Counted from the stretch's first letter, positions 1-6,971 are shown. The stretch is DNA of 7,486 bases from Chryseobacterium sp. UBA6632 (GCA_002455915.1 DKLU01000296.1:312-7797), one strand, 5' to 3'. Program-made: numbers and translations. The notes: generated by a model from the sequence alone, not told the origin.

Positions 1-17
1 AAAATACCAAAAAAAAT

Positions 18-45
18 AAAAAGAGAAGCATAAGCTTCTCTTTTT
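18..45. terminator. bidirectional intrinsic terminator after tonB
   Basis: A perfect hairpin has the arms AGAGAAGC (22-29) and GCTTCTCT (34-41) around the loop ATAA. Five further A-T pairs extend it to 18-45. It has a T run on the right for plus-strand transcripts and an A run on the left (9-22, one interruption), which is a T run for minus-strand transcripts. It lies about 20 bases past the tonB stop, so it very probably ends the exbB-exbD-exbD-tonB transcript. Its symmetry suggests that it also ends a convergent gene lying left of the window. The pairing is seen directly; the function is inferred. Confidence 0.88.
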
Positions 46-66
46 TAATTATTATTTAAAGATAAA

Positions 67-912
67 TTATCCTTCAAAATTCATCGTTAAAGGTAATCTG
101 AATCGGTAACGAACAGATTGACCATTGATTTTTGCAGGAGTCCATTTATTTTTAATAGACTTAATAGTTCTGATAGCTTCTGAGTTGAAGTCAGAGTTTC
201 CTCCGCTAGCCTTCACATCAGTAATACTTCCATCTCTTTCTACTACGAAAGTGATTTCTGTTTTTACCGTACCCTCGTCACCATTCATCGCAGATCCGTC
301 GAAGTTATCACCTACTTTCTTTCTGAAAGAGTTAATACCTCCTGGGAATTCCGCAGTTTGCTCTACCTCCGTATATACCTGAGTATCACTCACCTGAGGT
401 TTAACTTCAGCTGTTGAAGCTTTAGTACCTGTAGATGGTGGTGGCGGTGGTGGCGTATAAGCCGGAGCTTTTACACCTTCCTGAGCTACCAAACCAGTTG
501 TGGTTTCTAATTGCTTAGAAATTGGTGGTGGTGGAGTCTCAATTTTTGGAGCTTTCACAGGCTCAGGAACCACGTTCTGAATAACCTCAATTTTTTCTTC
601 CTCTTTTGGAGGTGGAGGTGGTGGAGGTGGTTCTTCTTCTTTTGGCTGCTCAATAATTTTATCTTCCTGAAGAATTTCTACTAAATCTGCCTTCACTTCT
701 TGCTTAGGTGGTTCAGTAAGTCTCTTAATCGTAAGATAAATGAACGGAGACAAAGCCGCAATTAGGAATAATGCTGTTCCAACGATAAAAGATTTTGTCA
801 GTAATCTTGGATACTGATGTCTAAGATCGTATGCACCATACTCCTTGTTTCTATTTTCAAATACAATCTCATCTAAAGTTAGATTAGAATTGTATACATT
901 TTCATCTGCCAT
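67..912 (-). CDS. tonB: TonB family energy transducer
   Basis: This 281-residue protein is the periplasm-spanning arm that carries energy from the ExbB-ExbD motor to TonB-dependent outer-membrane receptors. The order is typical. A cytoplasmic N-terminus carries VFENRNKEYGAYDLR (17-31), a stretch common in Bacteroidota TonB proteins. One membrane helix follows at about 41-60. A long acidic and proline-rich linker contains eight prolines at 95-102, four at 127-130 and six at 154-159. The C-terminal TonB domain (about 184-281) has FPGG (189-192), the strand ITFVVERDGSI, and WTPAKINGQ (257-265) near the end. This is longer than E. coli TonB (239 residues), as is common in this phylum. The ATG is 23 bases after the upstream exbD and has no Shine-Dalgarno site, which is normal here. 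It is the last gene of the operon, followed by a strong terminator. Family assignment is firm; which receptors it serves cannot be read from the window. Confidence 0.95.
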   Translation of the reverse strand: MADENVYNSNLTLDEIVFENRNKEYGAYDLRHQYPRLLTKSFIVGTALFLIAALSPFIYLTIKRLTEPPKQEVKADLVEILQEDKIIEQPKEEEPPPPPPPPKEEEKIEVIQNVVPEPVKAPKIETPPPPISKQLETTTGLVAQEGVKAPAYTPPPPPPSTGTKASTAEVKPQVSDTQVYTEVEQTAEFPGGINSFRKKVGDNFDGSAMNGDEGTVKTEITFVVERDGSITDVKASGGNSDFNSEAIRTIKSIKNKWTPAKINGQSVRYRFRLPLTMNFEG

Positions 913-935
913 AGATATACAATTTTATGGTTAAA

Positions 936-1511
936 TTACTTTGCAGCTGGTGCAGCAGCCGGAGCTCCTGAATTACCAACTTTCTTATCGTAAATAGCTT
1001 TTTCCCAAGGCTTCAAGTCGGTAACCCCGTACTGTTCGCTCTTTGTAATTGCCATTTCGTCAAGAATATCCACAAAGTTTTTATATACAGCATCGTCAGT
1101 CGGTTTGATAATAACAGTAAACTTAGTTTTATCAGCCGCGTTTGCTTTTGCCTGCTCAATTACTTTTCTAATCCCTTCTCTGTCGAAGTTAGTTTCGTTC
1201 AGGTTCTGATCTGTTAAAGATGTATTATCTTGTTGGTGCCAGAAAATTCTGTTGTCTTTACCTAATAATAAAGAGATCGAGTTAGAAAGTTTAATTTCTG
1301 TTGGAGGTGGTTTTTGTTTTTCATCTTTCGGTTTTGCCGGAAGACCCAAATCCATTACATTCGGTTTAGAGAATGTGGTTGTAAACATAAAGAAGGTAAT
1401 CAAAAGAAACCCTAAGTCCACCATCGGAGTCATATCTACGCGGGTATTCTGCTTCTTGGATCGAACCTTGCCGCCTTTCCCGCCTTTTTCCTGTACTTGT
1501 ACTTCTGCCAT
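936..1511 (-). CDS. exbD: ExbD/TolR family proton-channel subunit, second copy in the operon
   Basis: This is a 191-residue biopolymer transport protein of the ExbD/TolR family, the subunit that sits inside the ExbB pentamer and carries the proton-relay aspartate. A basic, glycine-rich cytoplasmic tail (residues 1-24) leads into RVDMTPMVDLGFLL and a single membrane helix at about 31-46. Asp32 in the MVD motif lines up with the essential Asp25 of E. coli ExbD. The periplasmic part is longer than in E. coli (whole protein about 141 residues). It has a Lys/Pro-rich stretch (60-70), a middle segment with IFWHQQDN (89-96), a fold segment ending near KFTVIIKPTDD (130-140), and an Ala/Pro tail (181-191). 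It starts 12 bases after the preceding exbD stop and 23 bases before tonB, so translation is probably coupled within the operon. TolR is the alternative name, but the adjacent tonB favours ExbD. Confidence 0.93.
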   Translation of the reverse strand: MAEVQVQEKGGKGGKVRSKKQNTRVDMTPMVDLGFLLITFFMFTTTFSKPNVMDLGLPAKPKDEKQKPPPTEIKLSNSISLLLGKDNRIFWHQQDNTSLTDQNLNETNFDREGIRKVIEQAKANAADKTKFTVIIKPTDDAVYKNFVDILDEMAITKSEQYGVTDLKPWEKAIYDKKVGNSGAPAAAPAAK

Positions 1512-1523
1512 TTCTAAATGATA

Positions 1524-2126
1524 TTAAGGTTTACCTTCTTGTGATGTAATCAACCAAAATTTAAGAAAATCGATATCTCTTAAACCCTCAAATAGGCTTT
1601 TAACTTTCGGATACTCAGTAGTAACGTCACCCTTGATTGCTAATTTGTAATCAGGATTTACGCTTAAACTCTGTTGTACCCAGTCTACTAACTGCTTATT
1701 TGTACTATCCATAGGAATCCCTGTAGGACTCTTAAAATTTTTCTGCTCTTCATCTGACAAATCAAGATAGCTTTTCAGCTGGTTCATAGGAACGCCGATC
1801 GCTTGTACTTTCTGGAATGAAGCTTTTTCGTTATTGTCAAAAGTAATACCATACTTTTTACCCATATTGTCTAAAAGCTGAATTCTCTCAGATGCATTTT
1901 CTACTGGCTGGAAATAAAATTTTCCGTCCGGCGTAGCGTTGATGGTCATCAAACTTGCATCAGGAAGTAACTTCTCTGATATTGAAGATGGCGGTTTAAT
2001 CTGCTCCACGTCAGGTTTTTTAAACTGAGTGGTCAAGATAAAGAACGTAAGTAGTAGGAACGCAACGTCACACATTGCCGTCATATCCGTCACTACTCCA
2101 TGTCTTTTTGGTTTGACTCTCGCCAT
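1524..2126 (-). CDS. exbD: ExbD/TolR family proton-channel subunit, first copy in the operon
   Basis: This 200-residue ExbD/TolR family protein differs clearly from its downstream neighbour. A short basic tail (MARVKPKRHG) is followed by DMTAMCDVAFLLL and a single membrane helix at about 17-33. Asp20, in MCD, is the proton-relay position. The periplasmic part is mostly unlike the other copy: it carries a segment with FYFQPVENA (70-78), a polar middle (95-145) and a conserved-looking C-terminal piece, LAIKGDVTTEYPKVKSLFEG (162-181). Outside the membrane motif the two copies share little visible identity, so they look like old paralogues rather than a recent duplication. The gene follows exbB by 60 bases and precedes the second exbD by 12. 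The 60-base gap holds no recognisable promoter or terminator, so both are expected on one transcript. Family is certain; how the two copies divide the work is unknown. Confidence 0.93.
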   Translation of the reverse strand: MARVKPKRHGVVTDMTAMCDVAFLLLTFFILTTQFKKPDVEQIKPPSSISEKLLPDASLMTINATPDGKFYFQPVENASERIQLLDNMGKKYGITFDNNEKASFQKVQAIGVPMNQLKSYLDLSDEEQKNFKSPTGIPMDSTNKQLVDWVQQSLSVNPDYKLAIKGDVTTEYPKVKSLFEGLRDIDFLKFWLITSQEGKP

Positions 2127-2186
2127 TATTATTAATGATTTTTAATTAAACTTCTTTTTACTTATACAAATTCCTTGCTAAAATTC

Positions 2187-3050
2187 TTAGTTGAATTCAG
2201 CGAAAGACTGCTGGATGCTCATTGCGATCTCGTCGATCTTATAAGTTAATCCGTCGATTTTAGAAGTAAAGAAGTTATAAAGGATGATAGCGATAGCTGA
2301 AGTACCAATACCTAATGCCGTGTTAATCAAAGCCTCAGAGATACCAGTAGAAAGTGCAGCAGCATCAGGAGTACCACCTCCAGAACCTAACGCGAAGAAT
2401 GCTTTAATCATCCCGATTACCGTTCCTAATAGTGCTACTAATGTTGCAACAGTACCTAATGTAGAAAGAATCATCATGTTTTTCTCTAGCATTGGCATTT
2501 CAAGAGTTGTAGCTTCTTCGATAGCTTTGTTAAGCGCTACCATTTTTTGCTCTTTATTTAAAGTAGTATCGTGAGAAAGCGCTTTGTAAGTAGTAAGACC
2601 TTCTTTCACTACATTACCTACAGAACCTTGTTGTCTGTCGCACTCTTCTAAAGCTTCGTCGATTTTGTTGTTGTTCAACAAGCTTCTTACTTGTACTACG
2701 AAGTTGTCTAGGTTTCCTTTTCCTGCAGCTTTACCAAGAACGAAATATCTTTCAAAAGAGAAAACGATTACAGTAATCATGAAAGTAATCAAGATAGGTA
2801 CGATAACCCCTCCTTTGTAAATAATACCTAAAAACGACTCTGGGTGAATGTCTTTTCCTTCAACACTTGAGAAAGCAACAGAACCACCGCCTAGTTTTTC
2901 TGCATCTTTGAAATTTCCTGGGTTACCAAGAACGAATAAATAAATAGCAACTCCTATTAAAAATAGAATAGGAATAATAACAGCTGGATTAAGACCTCCT
3001 GCTTTTCTAGCAACTACTTGCTCATCATTTTTTGAAACATTCATTTCCAT
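2187..3050 (-). CDS. exbB: ExbB/TolQ/MotA family proton-channel protein
   Basis: This 287-residue inner-membrane protein forms the pentameric stator-like channel that, with ExbD, uses the proton motive force to drive TonB. Four hydrophobic segments are visible: about 22-41, 77-98, 192-216 and 237-262. The last three match the standard ExbB helices. The third contains LGTVATLVALLGTVIGMI (198-215), and the fourth contains ISEALINTALGIGTSAIAI (237-255), where Glu239 and Thr244 match channel-lining positions of E. coli ExbB (Glu176, Thr181). The large loop between the second and third segments (99-190) is cytoplasmic. The first helix and the loop after it (42-75) are extra relative to E. coli. 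The ATG at 3050 is used; Met3 (3044) is an alternative only two codons later. It is the first gene of the operon, with a candidate promoter about 50 bases upstream. TolQ is the alternative name, but tonB in the same operon argues for ExbB. Confidence 0.94.
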   Translation of the reverse strand: MEMNVSKNDEQVVARKAGGLNPAVIIPILFLIGVAIYLFVLGNPGNFKDAEKLGGGSVAFSSVEGKDIHPESFLGIIYKGGVIVPILITFMITVIVFSFERYFVLGKAAGKGNLDNFVVQVRSLLNNNKIDEALEECDRQQGSVGNVVKEGLTTYKALSHDTTLNKEQKMVALNKAIEEATTLEMPMLEKNMMILSTLGTVATLVALLGTVIGMIKAFFALGSGGGTPDAAALSTGISEALINTALGIGTSAIAIILYNFFTSKIDGLTYKIDEIAMSIQQSFAEFN

Positions 3051-3290
3051 ATTTAACTAAATTATATTGTTTTAAAATTTTACAGGGTGTAAATTAAAGG
3101 CAAAATTAATTAAAATGCAAGAGTCTTAAATAAACATTTTAGTTTTTTTTGATAAAGAAATTTTAATACGATTTCGATATTATAATTATTTTTCAAAAAA
3201 TTAGAAATTTTTCTCAATTTTAACATTTACGTTAAAAAATTAAAAAATTTCACCCTTCATTTTTTTTAATTTCCCAATGTTAATTTTTTT
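3051..3290. other. AT-rich intergenic region between leuS and exbB
   Basis: This 240-base stretch is extremely AT-rich and has no plausible gene on either strand. It holds the candidate exbB promoter (3101-3108) and a short AT-only inverted repeat, TTTTAAC (3218-3224) and GTTAAAA (3231-3237), with a six-base loop. No GC-containing hairpin followed by a T run is present after the leuS stop, so no canonical terminator separates leuS from the exbB operon. Either leuS ends by another mechanism or some transcription reads through. Confidence 0.6.
3101..3108 (-). promoter_or_regulatory. candidate -7 box for the exbB-exbD-exbD-tonB operon
   Basis: Read on the minus strand this is TAATTTTG, a full match to the Bacteroidota -7 consensus TAnnTTTG. 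It is the only such match in the gap upstream of exbB. Transcription would start near 3093, giving a leader of roughly 40-45 bases. No good TTG/TTTG -33 box sits 19-21 bases upstream; the nearest similar stretch is TGTTTA near 3131-3136. In such AT-rich DNA an 8-base match alone is weak evidence. Confidence 0.45.
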
Positions 3291-6104
3291 TTAAATTACT
3301 ATATTCACAATTCGGTGATGCACCACAATGATTTTTTTCGGAGTTTTTCCTTCCAAAATCTGCTGGATTTTTTCGCTTTGAATCACCAAATCTTCCACCT
3401 CCTTCGCCGAAAGTTGAGCGGAAAGTGAAATTTTGAACTTCATTTTACCATTTACACTCACCGGATATTCAATTTCATCTTCCACAAGGTAATCCTCGTT
3501 CAACACAGGGAATTTTTCGAATTCGATAGATTCTTTATTCCCCAATAAACTCCAAAGCTCTTCACAAATGTGCGGCGCATAAGGAGAAATGATAACGGCA
3601 AGAGGTTCTAAAATATTGCGTTTGTTACATTTTATTTTTTGCAATTCATTTACAGCGATCATAAATGAAGATACAGACGTATTGAAAGAGAAGTTTTCGA
3701 TATCATAAACTACCTTCTTTATTAATGTATGCAAAACTTTATATTCCGCTTTTGTAGGCTCTTCGTCTGAAACTTCAAAAGTTTCTCCATTGAAATACAG
3801 ATTCCAGAATTTTTTAAGGAAACCATACACTCCGCTAAGACCTTGCGTGTTCCAAGGTTTAGATTGCTCCAACGGACCTAAGAACATTTCATACAATCTT
3901 AAACCGTCTGCTCCGTATTCGTTACAGATATCATCAGGATTTACCACATTGTATTTAGACTTAGACATTTTTTCTACTTCACGACCTGTGATATACTTTC
4001 CGTCTTCTAAAATAAATTCAGCATCTGCATAATCTGGTCTCCAAGCTTTGAACGCTTCAGTATCCAACTCATCAGAAGTTCCTTTTAATAAAGATACATC
4101 AACATGGATTGCCTGAGTTGTATAATCTTTTGCTAAATTTTTAGATACATATTGATTTGTACCATCAATTCTATACACAAAAGCACTCATCCCCAAAATC
4201 ATACCTTGGTTAATCAACTTTTGGAAAGGCTCATCATGAGTTATAAATTCTCTATCTTTTAAGAACATATTCCAGAAACGAGAATACAATAAGTGACCGG
4301 TTGCGTGCTCGCTACCACCGATGTATAAATCTACTTGTCCCCAATAATCTGCCAGTTCTTTTTTAACGAAAGCTTCCTGATCATTAGGATCCATATATCT
4401 TAGGAAATACCAAGAACTCCCTGCCCAACCCGGCATTGTAGATAATTCTAACGGGAAAATAGTTTTTTCGTCGATTAAATGAGTATCTACAACTTTTTGG
4501 TTCGCTTCGTCCCAAGCAAAAGTTTTTGCATTTCCTAATGGCGGATCTCCGTCTTCCGTTGGCAAATATTTTTCAACTTCAGGAAGTTCCAAAGGCAATG
4601 CAGCATTTGGTAACGTGTACGGCATTCCATCCTTATAATAGATAGGAACCGGCTCGCCCCAATATCTTTGTCTTGAGAAAATGGCATCACGCTGTCTGTA
4701 GTTTGTCGTTCCGTGCCCAATTCCTTTTTTCTCAATCGCAGAAATTACCAAAGCTTTCGCTTCATCATAACTTAATCCGTTTAAGAAATCAGAATTTACA
4801 CACACACTTGTTTTAGAATCAAAAGAAGCTTCCTGAACGTCTTCGTCCGTCTCAACTACTTTTTTAATTTCTAAATTAAATTTCTTCGCAAATCTATGAT
4901 CACGCTCATCATGTGCCGGAACCGCCATTACAGCACCCGTTCCGTACCCCATCAACACATAATCTGAAATATAGATCGGCATCTTTTCATTGCTGAAAGG
5001 GTTGATCGCATAACTTCCTGTGAAAGCACCTGAAACGTTTTTCACGTCAGACATTCTGTCTCTTTCAGATTTTTTAGAAGTTTCTTCAATATAATTTTCT
5101 ACCTCAGCTTTTTGTTCAGCTGTTGTAATGGTTTCCACTAAAGGATTTTCAGGAGCCAATACCATGAAAGTTGCTCCGAAGATCGTGTCAGGTCTTGTGG
5201 TAAAAACCTCAACAATTTCGTTATGACCATCAACATCAAATTTCACTTGTGCTCCCTGAGATTTTCCGATCCAGTATTCCTGAGAATCTTTCAACGGTTG
5301 TGGCCAGTCTAAAGTTTTCAGACCTTGCAATAATCTTTCAGAGTAAGCAGAAATTCTCATGCTCCACTGCATCATTTTCTTTTGGAAAACAGGGAAACCT
5401 CCTCTTTCGGATTTTCCGTCTTTTATTTCGTCGTTAGCCAACACGGTTCCTAAAGCAGGACACCAGTTTACCGTTGTTTCTGCTCTGTACGCTAAACGGT
5501 AATTTAAAAGGATATCTTCTTTATCAATTTCAGAAGCAGATTTCCATTCTTCTGCCGTGAAATGTAATTCATCGTTTTGATTGGCGTTTAAACCTTCCGT
5601 TCCATTTTCTTCGAAATGTTTAATTAAAGTAGAAATAGATTCTGCTTTATCTGTATCCTTATTATACCATGAATGGAACAACTCAATGAAAATCCATTGG
5701 GTCCATTTATAATAAGAAGCGTCAGAAGTTCTTAGTTCTCTGCTCCAGTCGAAAGAGAAACCAATTTTTCTTAATTGCTCTTCGTATCTATTAATGTTTT
5801 GCTCAGTCGTAATCGCAGGATGTTGCCCTGTCTGAATAGCGTACTGTTCAGCAGGAAGTCCGAAACTGTCATAACCAACCGGGTGGAGCACATTAAAACC
5901 TTGATGTCTTTTATATCTCGCATAAATATCGGAAGCAATATATCCCAGCGGGTGACCTACGTGAAGCCCTGCCCCTGAAGGATACGGAAACATATCGAGA
6001 ACATAAAATTTCGGTTTGTCTGTGTTATTGGAAGTCTTGTACGTTTGGTTGTCTTCCCAGTATTTCTGCCACTTTTTTTCTATCTGCTGATGATCGTAAA
6101 ACAC
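3291..6104 (-). CDS. leuS: leucine--tRNA ligase (LeuRS)
   Basis: This cytoplasmic class I aminoacyl-tRNA synthetase joins leucine to tRNA-Leu using ATP. All the class signatures are present over 937 residues: the HIGH-type motif HVGH (48-51), the zinc/CP1 entry region [14 protein letters not shown] (213-226), the CP1 editing domain with TTRPDTIFG (302-310) and [12 protein letters not shown] (395-406, Asp399 being the conserved editing aspartate), [11 protein letters not shown] (560-570), [12 protein letters not shown] (596-607), KMSKS (712-716), and an anticodon-binding domain with [11 protein letters not shown] (841-851). It is longer than E. coli LeuRS (860 residues). One extra segment lies at about 148-203, and the region before KMSKS is also somewhat enlarged; both appear normal for Bacteroidota. 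The start is GTG at 6104-6102: no ATG lies in frame upstream before an in-frame TAA, and the next residues, [15 protein letters not shown], are the expected N-terminus. It is read in the same direction as the exbB operon but is probably transcribed separately. Confidence 0.98.
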   Translation of the reverse strand: MFYDHQQIEKKWQKYWEDNQTYKTSNNTDKPKFYVLDMFPYPSGAGLHVGHPLGYIASDIYARYKRHQGFNVLHPVGYDSFGLPAEQYAIQTGQHPAITTEQNINRYEEQLRKIGFSFDWSRELRTSDASYYKWTQWIFIELFHSWYNKDTDKAESISTLIKHFEENGTEGLNANQNDELHFTAEEWKSASEIDKEDILLNYRLAYRAETTVNWCPALGTVLANDEIKDGKSERGGFPVFQKKMMQWSMRISAYSERLLQGLKTLDWPQPLKDSQEYWIGKSQGAQVKFDVDGHNEIVEVFTTRPDTIFGATFMVLAPENPLVETITTAEQKAEVENYIEETSKKSERDRMSDVKNVSGAFTGSYAINPFSNEKMPIYISDYVLMGYGTGAVMAVPAHDERDHRFAKKFNLEIKKVVETDEDVQEASFDSKTSVCVNSDFLNGLSYDEAKALVISAIEKKGIGHGTTNYRQRDAIFSRQRYWGEPVPIYYKDGMPYTLPNAALPLELPEVEKYLPTEDGDPPLGNAKTFAWDEANQKVVDTHLIDEKTIFPLELSTMPGWAGSSWYFLRYMDPNDQEAFVKKELADYWGQVDLYIGGSEHATGHLLYSRFWNMFLKDREFITHDEPFQKLINQGMILGMSAFVYRIDGTNQYVSKNLAKDYTTQAIHVDVSLLKGTSDELDTEAFKAWRPDYADAEFILEDGKYITGREVEKMSKSKYNVVNPDDICNEYGADGLRLYEMFLGPLEQSKPWNTQGLSGVYGFLKKFWNLYFNGETFEVSDEEPTKAEYKVLHTLIKKVVYDIENFSFNTSVSSFMIAVNELQKIKCNKRNILEPLAVIISPYAPHICEELWSLLGNKESIEFEKFPVLNEDYLVEDEIEYPVSVNGKMKFKISLSAQLSAKEVEDLVIQSEKIQQILEGKTPKKIIVVHHRIVNIVI

Positions 6105-6113
6105 TTTATATAA

Positions 6114-6148
6114 TAGATGTTAGATGTTAGACTTTAGATATCAGATTT
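6114..6148. repeat. degenerate 7-base tandem repeats upstream of leuS
   Basis: Five consecutive heptads can be read: TAGATGT (6114-6120), TAGATGT (6121-6127), TAGACTT (6128-6134), TAGATAT (6135-6141) and CAGATTT (6142-6148). Positions 2-4 are AGA or AGA-like in all five, and the first two units are identical. The array ends 10 bases before the leuS GTG, so it sits in the untranslated leader if the candidate promoter at 6181-6188 is used. The function is unknown. Confidence 0.75.
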
Positions 6149-6166
6149 AATTTTATGATTAAATCT
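6143..6166. repeat. AT-rich inverted repeat in the leuS leader
   Basis: The arms AGATTTAA (6143-6150) and TTAAATCT (6159-6166) are perfectly complementary, with the eight-base spacer TTTTATGA. The left arm overlaps the last heptad of the tandem array. It lacks a following T run, so it does not look like a terminator. A weak RNA hairpin or a protein-binding palindrome is possible, and chance is plausible in such AT-rich DNA. Confidence 0.45.
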
Positions 6167-6180
6167 AATTCTAATTTTCA

Positions 6181-6188
6181 CAAATTTA
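6181..6188 (-). promoter_or_regulatory. candidate -7 box for leuS
   Basis: On the minus strand this reads TAAATTTG, a full match to TAnnTTTG. It lies between the lipoprotein terminator and leuS, as a leuS promoter should. The predicted leader is about 70 bases and would include the heptad repeats and the inverted repeat. No clear TTG -33 box is seen at the usual spacing, so this is a weak call. Confidence 0.4.
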
Positions 6189-6245
6189 ATAATTTTAAAA
6201 GAAATGGAAATTGAATTTATAATTAATTATCATAAAGATACCAAC

Positions 6246-6271
6246 AAAAAAAATCTCATCCGAAGATGAGA
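6246..6271 (-). terminator. intrinsic terminator of the lipoprotein gene, UUCG loop
   Basis: On the minus strand the arms TCTCATC and GATGAGA (plus-strand positions 6265-6271 and 6254-6260) close a TTCG tetraloop. The closing C-G pair makes the very stable C(UUCG)G loop. Eight T residues follow directly (plus-strand A run 6246-6253). It lies about 38 bases after the lipoprotein stop and separates that gene from leuS. On the plus strand no comparable T run follows, so it acts in the minus direction. Confidence 0.92.
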
Positions 6272-6309
6272 CCTTTATATTTATTTTGCATTTAATTCTT
6301 TGCTGAAAA

Positions 6310-6771
6310 TTATTGCGGGATTCTTGTATACGTAATGGTTGTAGACTCATACACACCTGGTTCCGACGTATCTTCAAACGTAAGATTCAATGTATTGGCA
6401 TCCAAACGCGTAACTTTACCTTTTTCAGATTCTACAATTCCCTGATATTTTATTTCAAATTGTGTAGAACTCTTATCATAAGTATATGAAAAATTATAAT
6501 CTGCAACTGCACTACAAGCTCCGCCTACCTCTTCTCTGTCCGTTCTTTTTCCGTTTCCTGCTTCGAAGAAATCCCATCTTGAAGATTTCTGACAGTCTGT
6601 ATAATCAATAGTATCAGAATAAGGATCTTCTCCCGTTTCCACTACTGTTCTTACCTCTTTTATCGGCTGCCACTTCCCTACCAATGGAAACACTTGCTCA
6701 GTTACATCGTCTTTACATCCGCTCATTGCTAATAACGATACTCCTGCAAATAGTAATGCTAATTTCTTCAT
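6310..6771 (-). CDS. small lipocalin-like lipoprotein, predicted surface-exposed
   Basis: This 153-residue secreted lipoprotein has no known specific function. The signal peptide is clear: MKK, a hydrophobic stretch (4-15) and the lipobox MSGC with Cys19 as the lipidated residue. The mature protein begins Cys-Lys-Asp-Asp, which matches the lipoprotein export signal K-(D/E)2 described in Bacteroidota and so suggests transport to the cell surface. The rest resembles the lipocalin-like domains common in this phylum: LVGKWQPIKE (30-39), then alternating short strands, and a late TLNLTFEDT (127-135) strand. Cys60 and Cys86 could form a disulfide. Most such domains have an N-terminal GxW, seen here as GKW (32-34). 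It appears monocistronic, with its own candidate promoter and a strong terminator. The lipoprotein call is firm; the lipocalin-like fold is inferred from pattern, and a ligand cannot be named. Confidence 0.85.
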   Translation of the reverse strand: MKKLALLFAGVSLLAMSGCKDDVTEQVFPLVGKWQPIKEVRTVVETGEDPYSDTIDYTDCQKSSRWDFFEAGNGKRTDREEVGGACSAVADYNFSYTYDKSSTQFEIKYQGIVESEKGKVTRLDANTLNLTFEDTSEPGVYESTTITYTRIPQ

Positions 6772-6856
6772 ATCAAATTTTTCAGGCCTTAAAATTATAA
6801 TTTTTTTACTTTATTTAATCATTTTTTGTAAAAAACGTTGCTGAAATTTACATTTT

Positions 6857-6864
6857 CAAAGATA
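6857..6864 (-). promoter_or_regulatory. candidate -7 box for the lipoprotein gene
   Basis: On the minus strand this reads TATCTTTG, matching TAnnTTTG at every fixed position. A TTTCGG stretch lies about 19-22 bases upstream as a poor -33 box. Transcription would begin near 6850, giving a leader of roughly 80 bases. It is the only full match on this strand in the 214-base divergent gap. Confidence 0.45.
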
Positions 6865-6963
6865 TTCAAAAAAATTATACCTCCGAAAAAAAATTTAATC
6901 CTGTAAATCATCACAAAACACCTTTGCTTACGTAGGCTTAACACAAACTTCAAAATAAAAAAC

Positions 6964-6971
6964 TATTTTTG
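6964..6971 (+). promoter_or_regulatory. candidate -7 box for the acyltransferase gene
   Basis: TATTTTTG matches TAnnTTTG on the plus strand, 14 bases before the ATG at 6986. Transcription would start only about 8 bases before the start codon, giving a nearly leaderless message. There is no TTG at the right -33 distance; the nearest TTTG (6923-6926) is too far away. The call is weak. Confidence 0.3.

Noticed and set aside
125..382. Open frames on the plus strand inside tonB, exbD, exbB and leuS (for example 125-382, 1252-1521, 2284-2574, 3790-4032).
   Set aside because: They lie wholly opposite well-identified genes and their proteins have no recognisable domain, so they are shadows of the real coding strand.
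67..3050. Tol-Pal system as an alternative to the Exb-Ton system.
   Set aside because: ExbB/TolQ and ExbD/TolR are hard to tell apart alone, but the operon ends in a clear TonB and has no tolB, pal or tolA-like gene.
4535..4735. A 66-residue minus-strand frame inside leuS.
   Set aside because: It is an out-of-phase reading of leuS, whose proper frame is continuous and carries all family motifs.
6125..6173. Leucine-rich reading (many TTA codons) in the leuS leader, like an attenuator leader peptide.
   Set aside because: The leucine-rich frame has no ATG, GTG or TTG start after the TGA that precedes it, and no terminator/antiterminator pair follows. The TTA codons come from the AGAT-type repeats. 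A GTG mini-frame on another phase has no leucines.
6105..6180. T-box riboswitch upstream of leuS.
   Set aside because: T-boxes are found mainly in Gram-positive bacteria; the leader is too short and contains no recognisable T-box sequence or GC-rich stems.
6195..6377. A 60-residue minus-strand frame crossing the lipoprotein terminator.
   Set aside because: It overlaps the lipoprotein end in another phase, runs through a strong terminator and shows no domain.
6791..6804. Perfect 14-base palindrome AAAATTATAATTTT upstream of the lipoprotein start.
   Set aside because: It is made only of A and T in an extremely AT-rich gap, so chance is likely; no second copy supports an operator.
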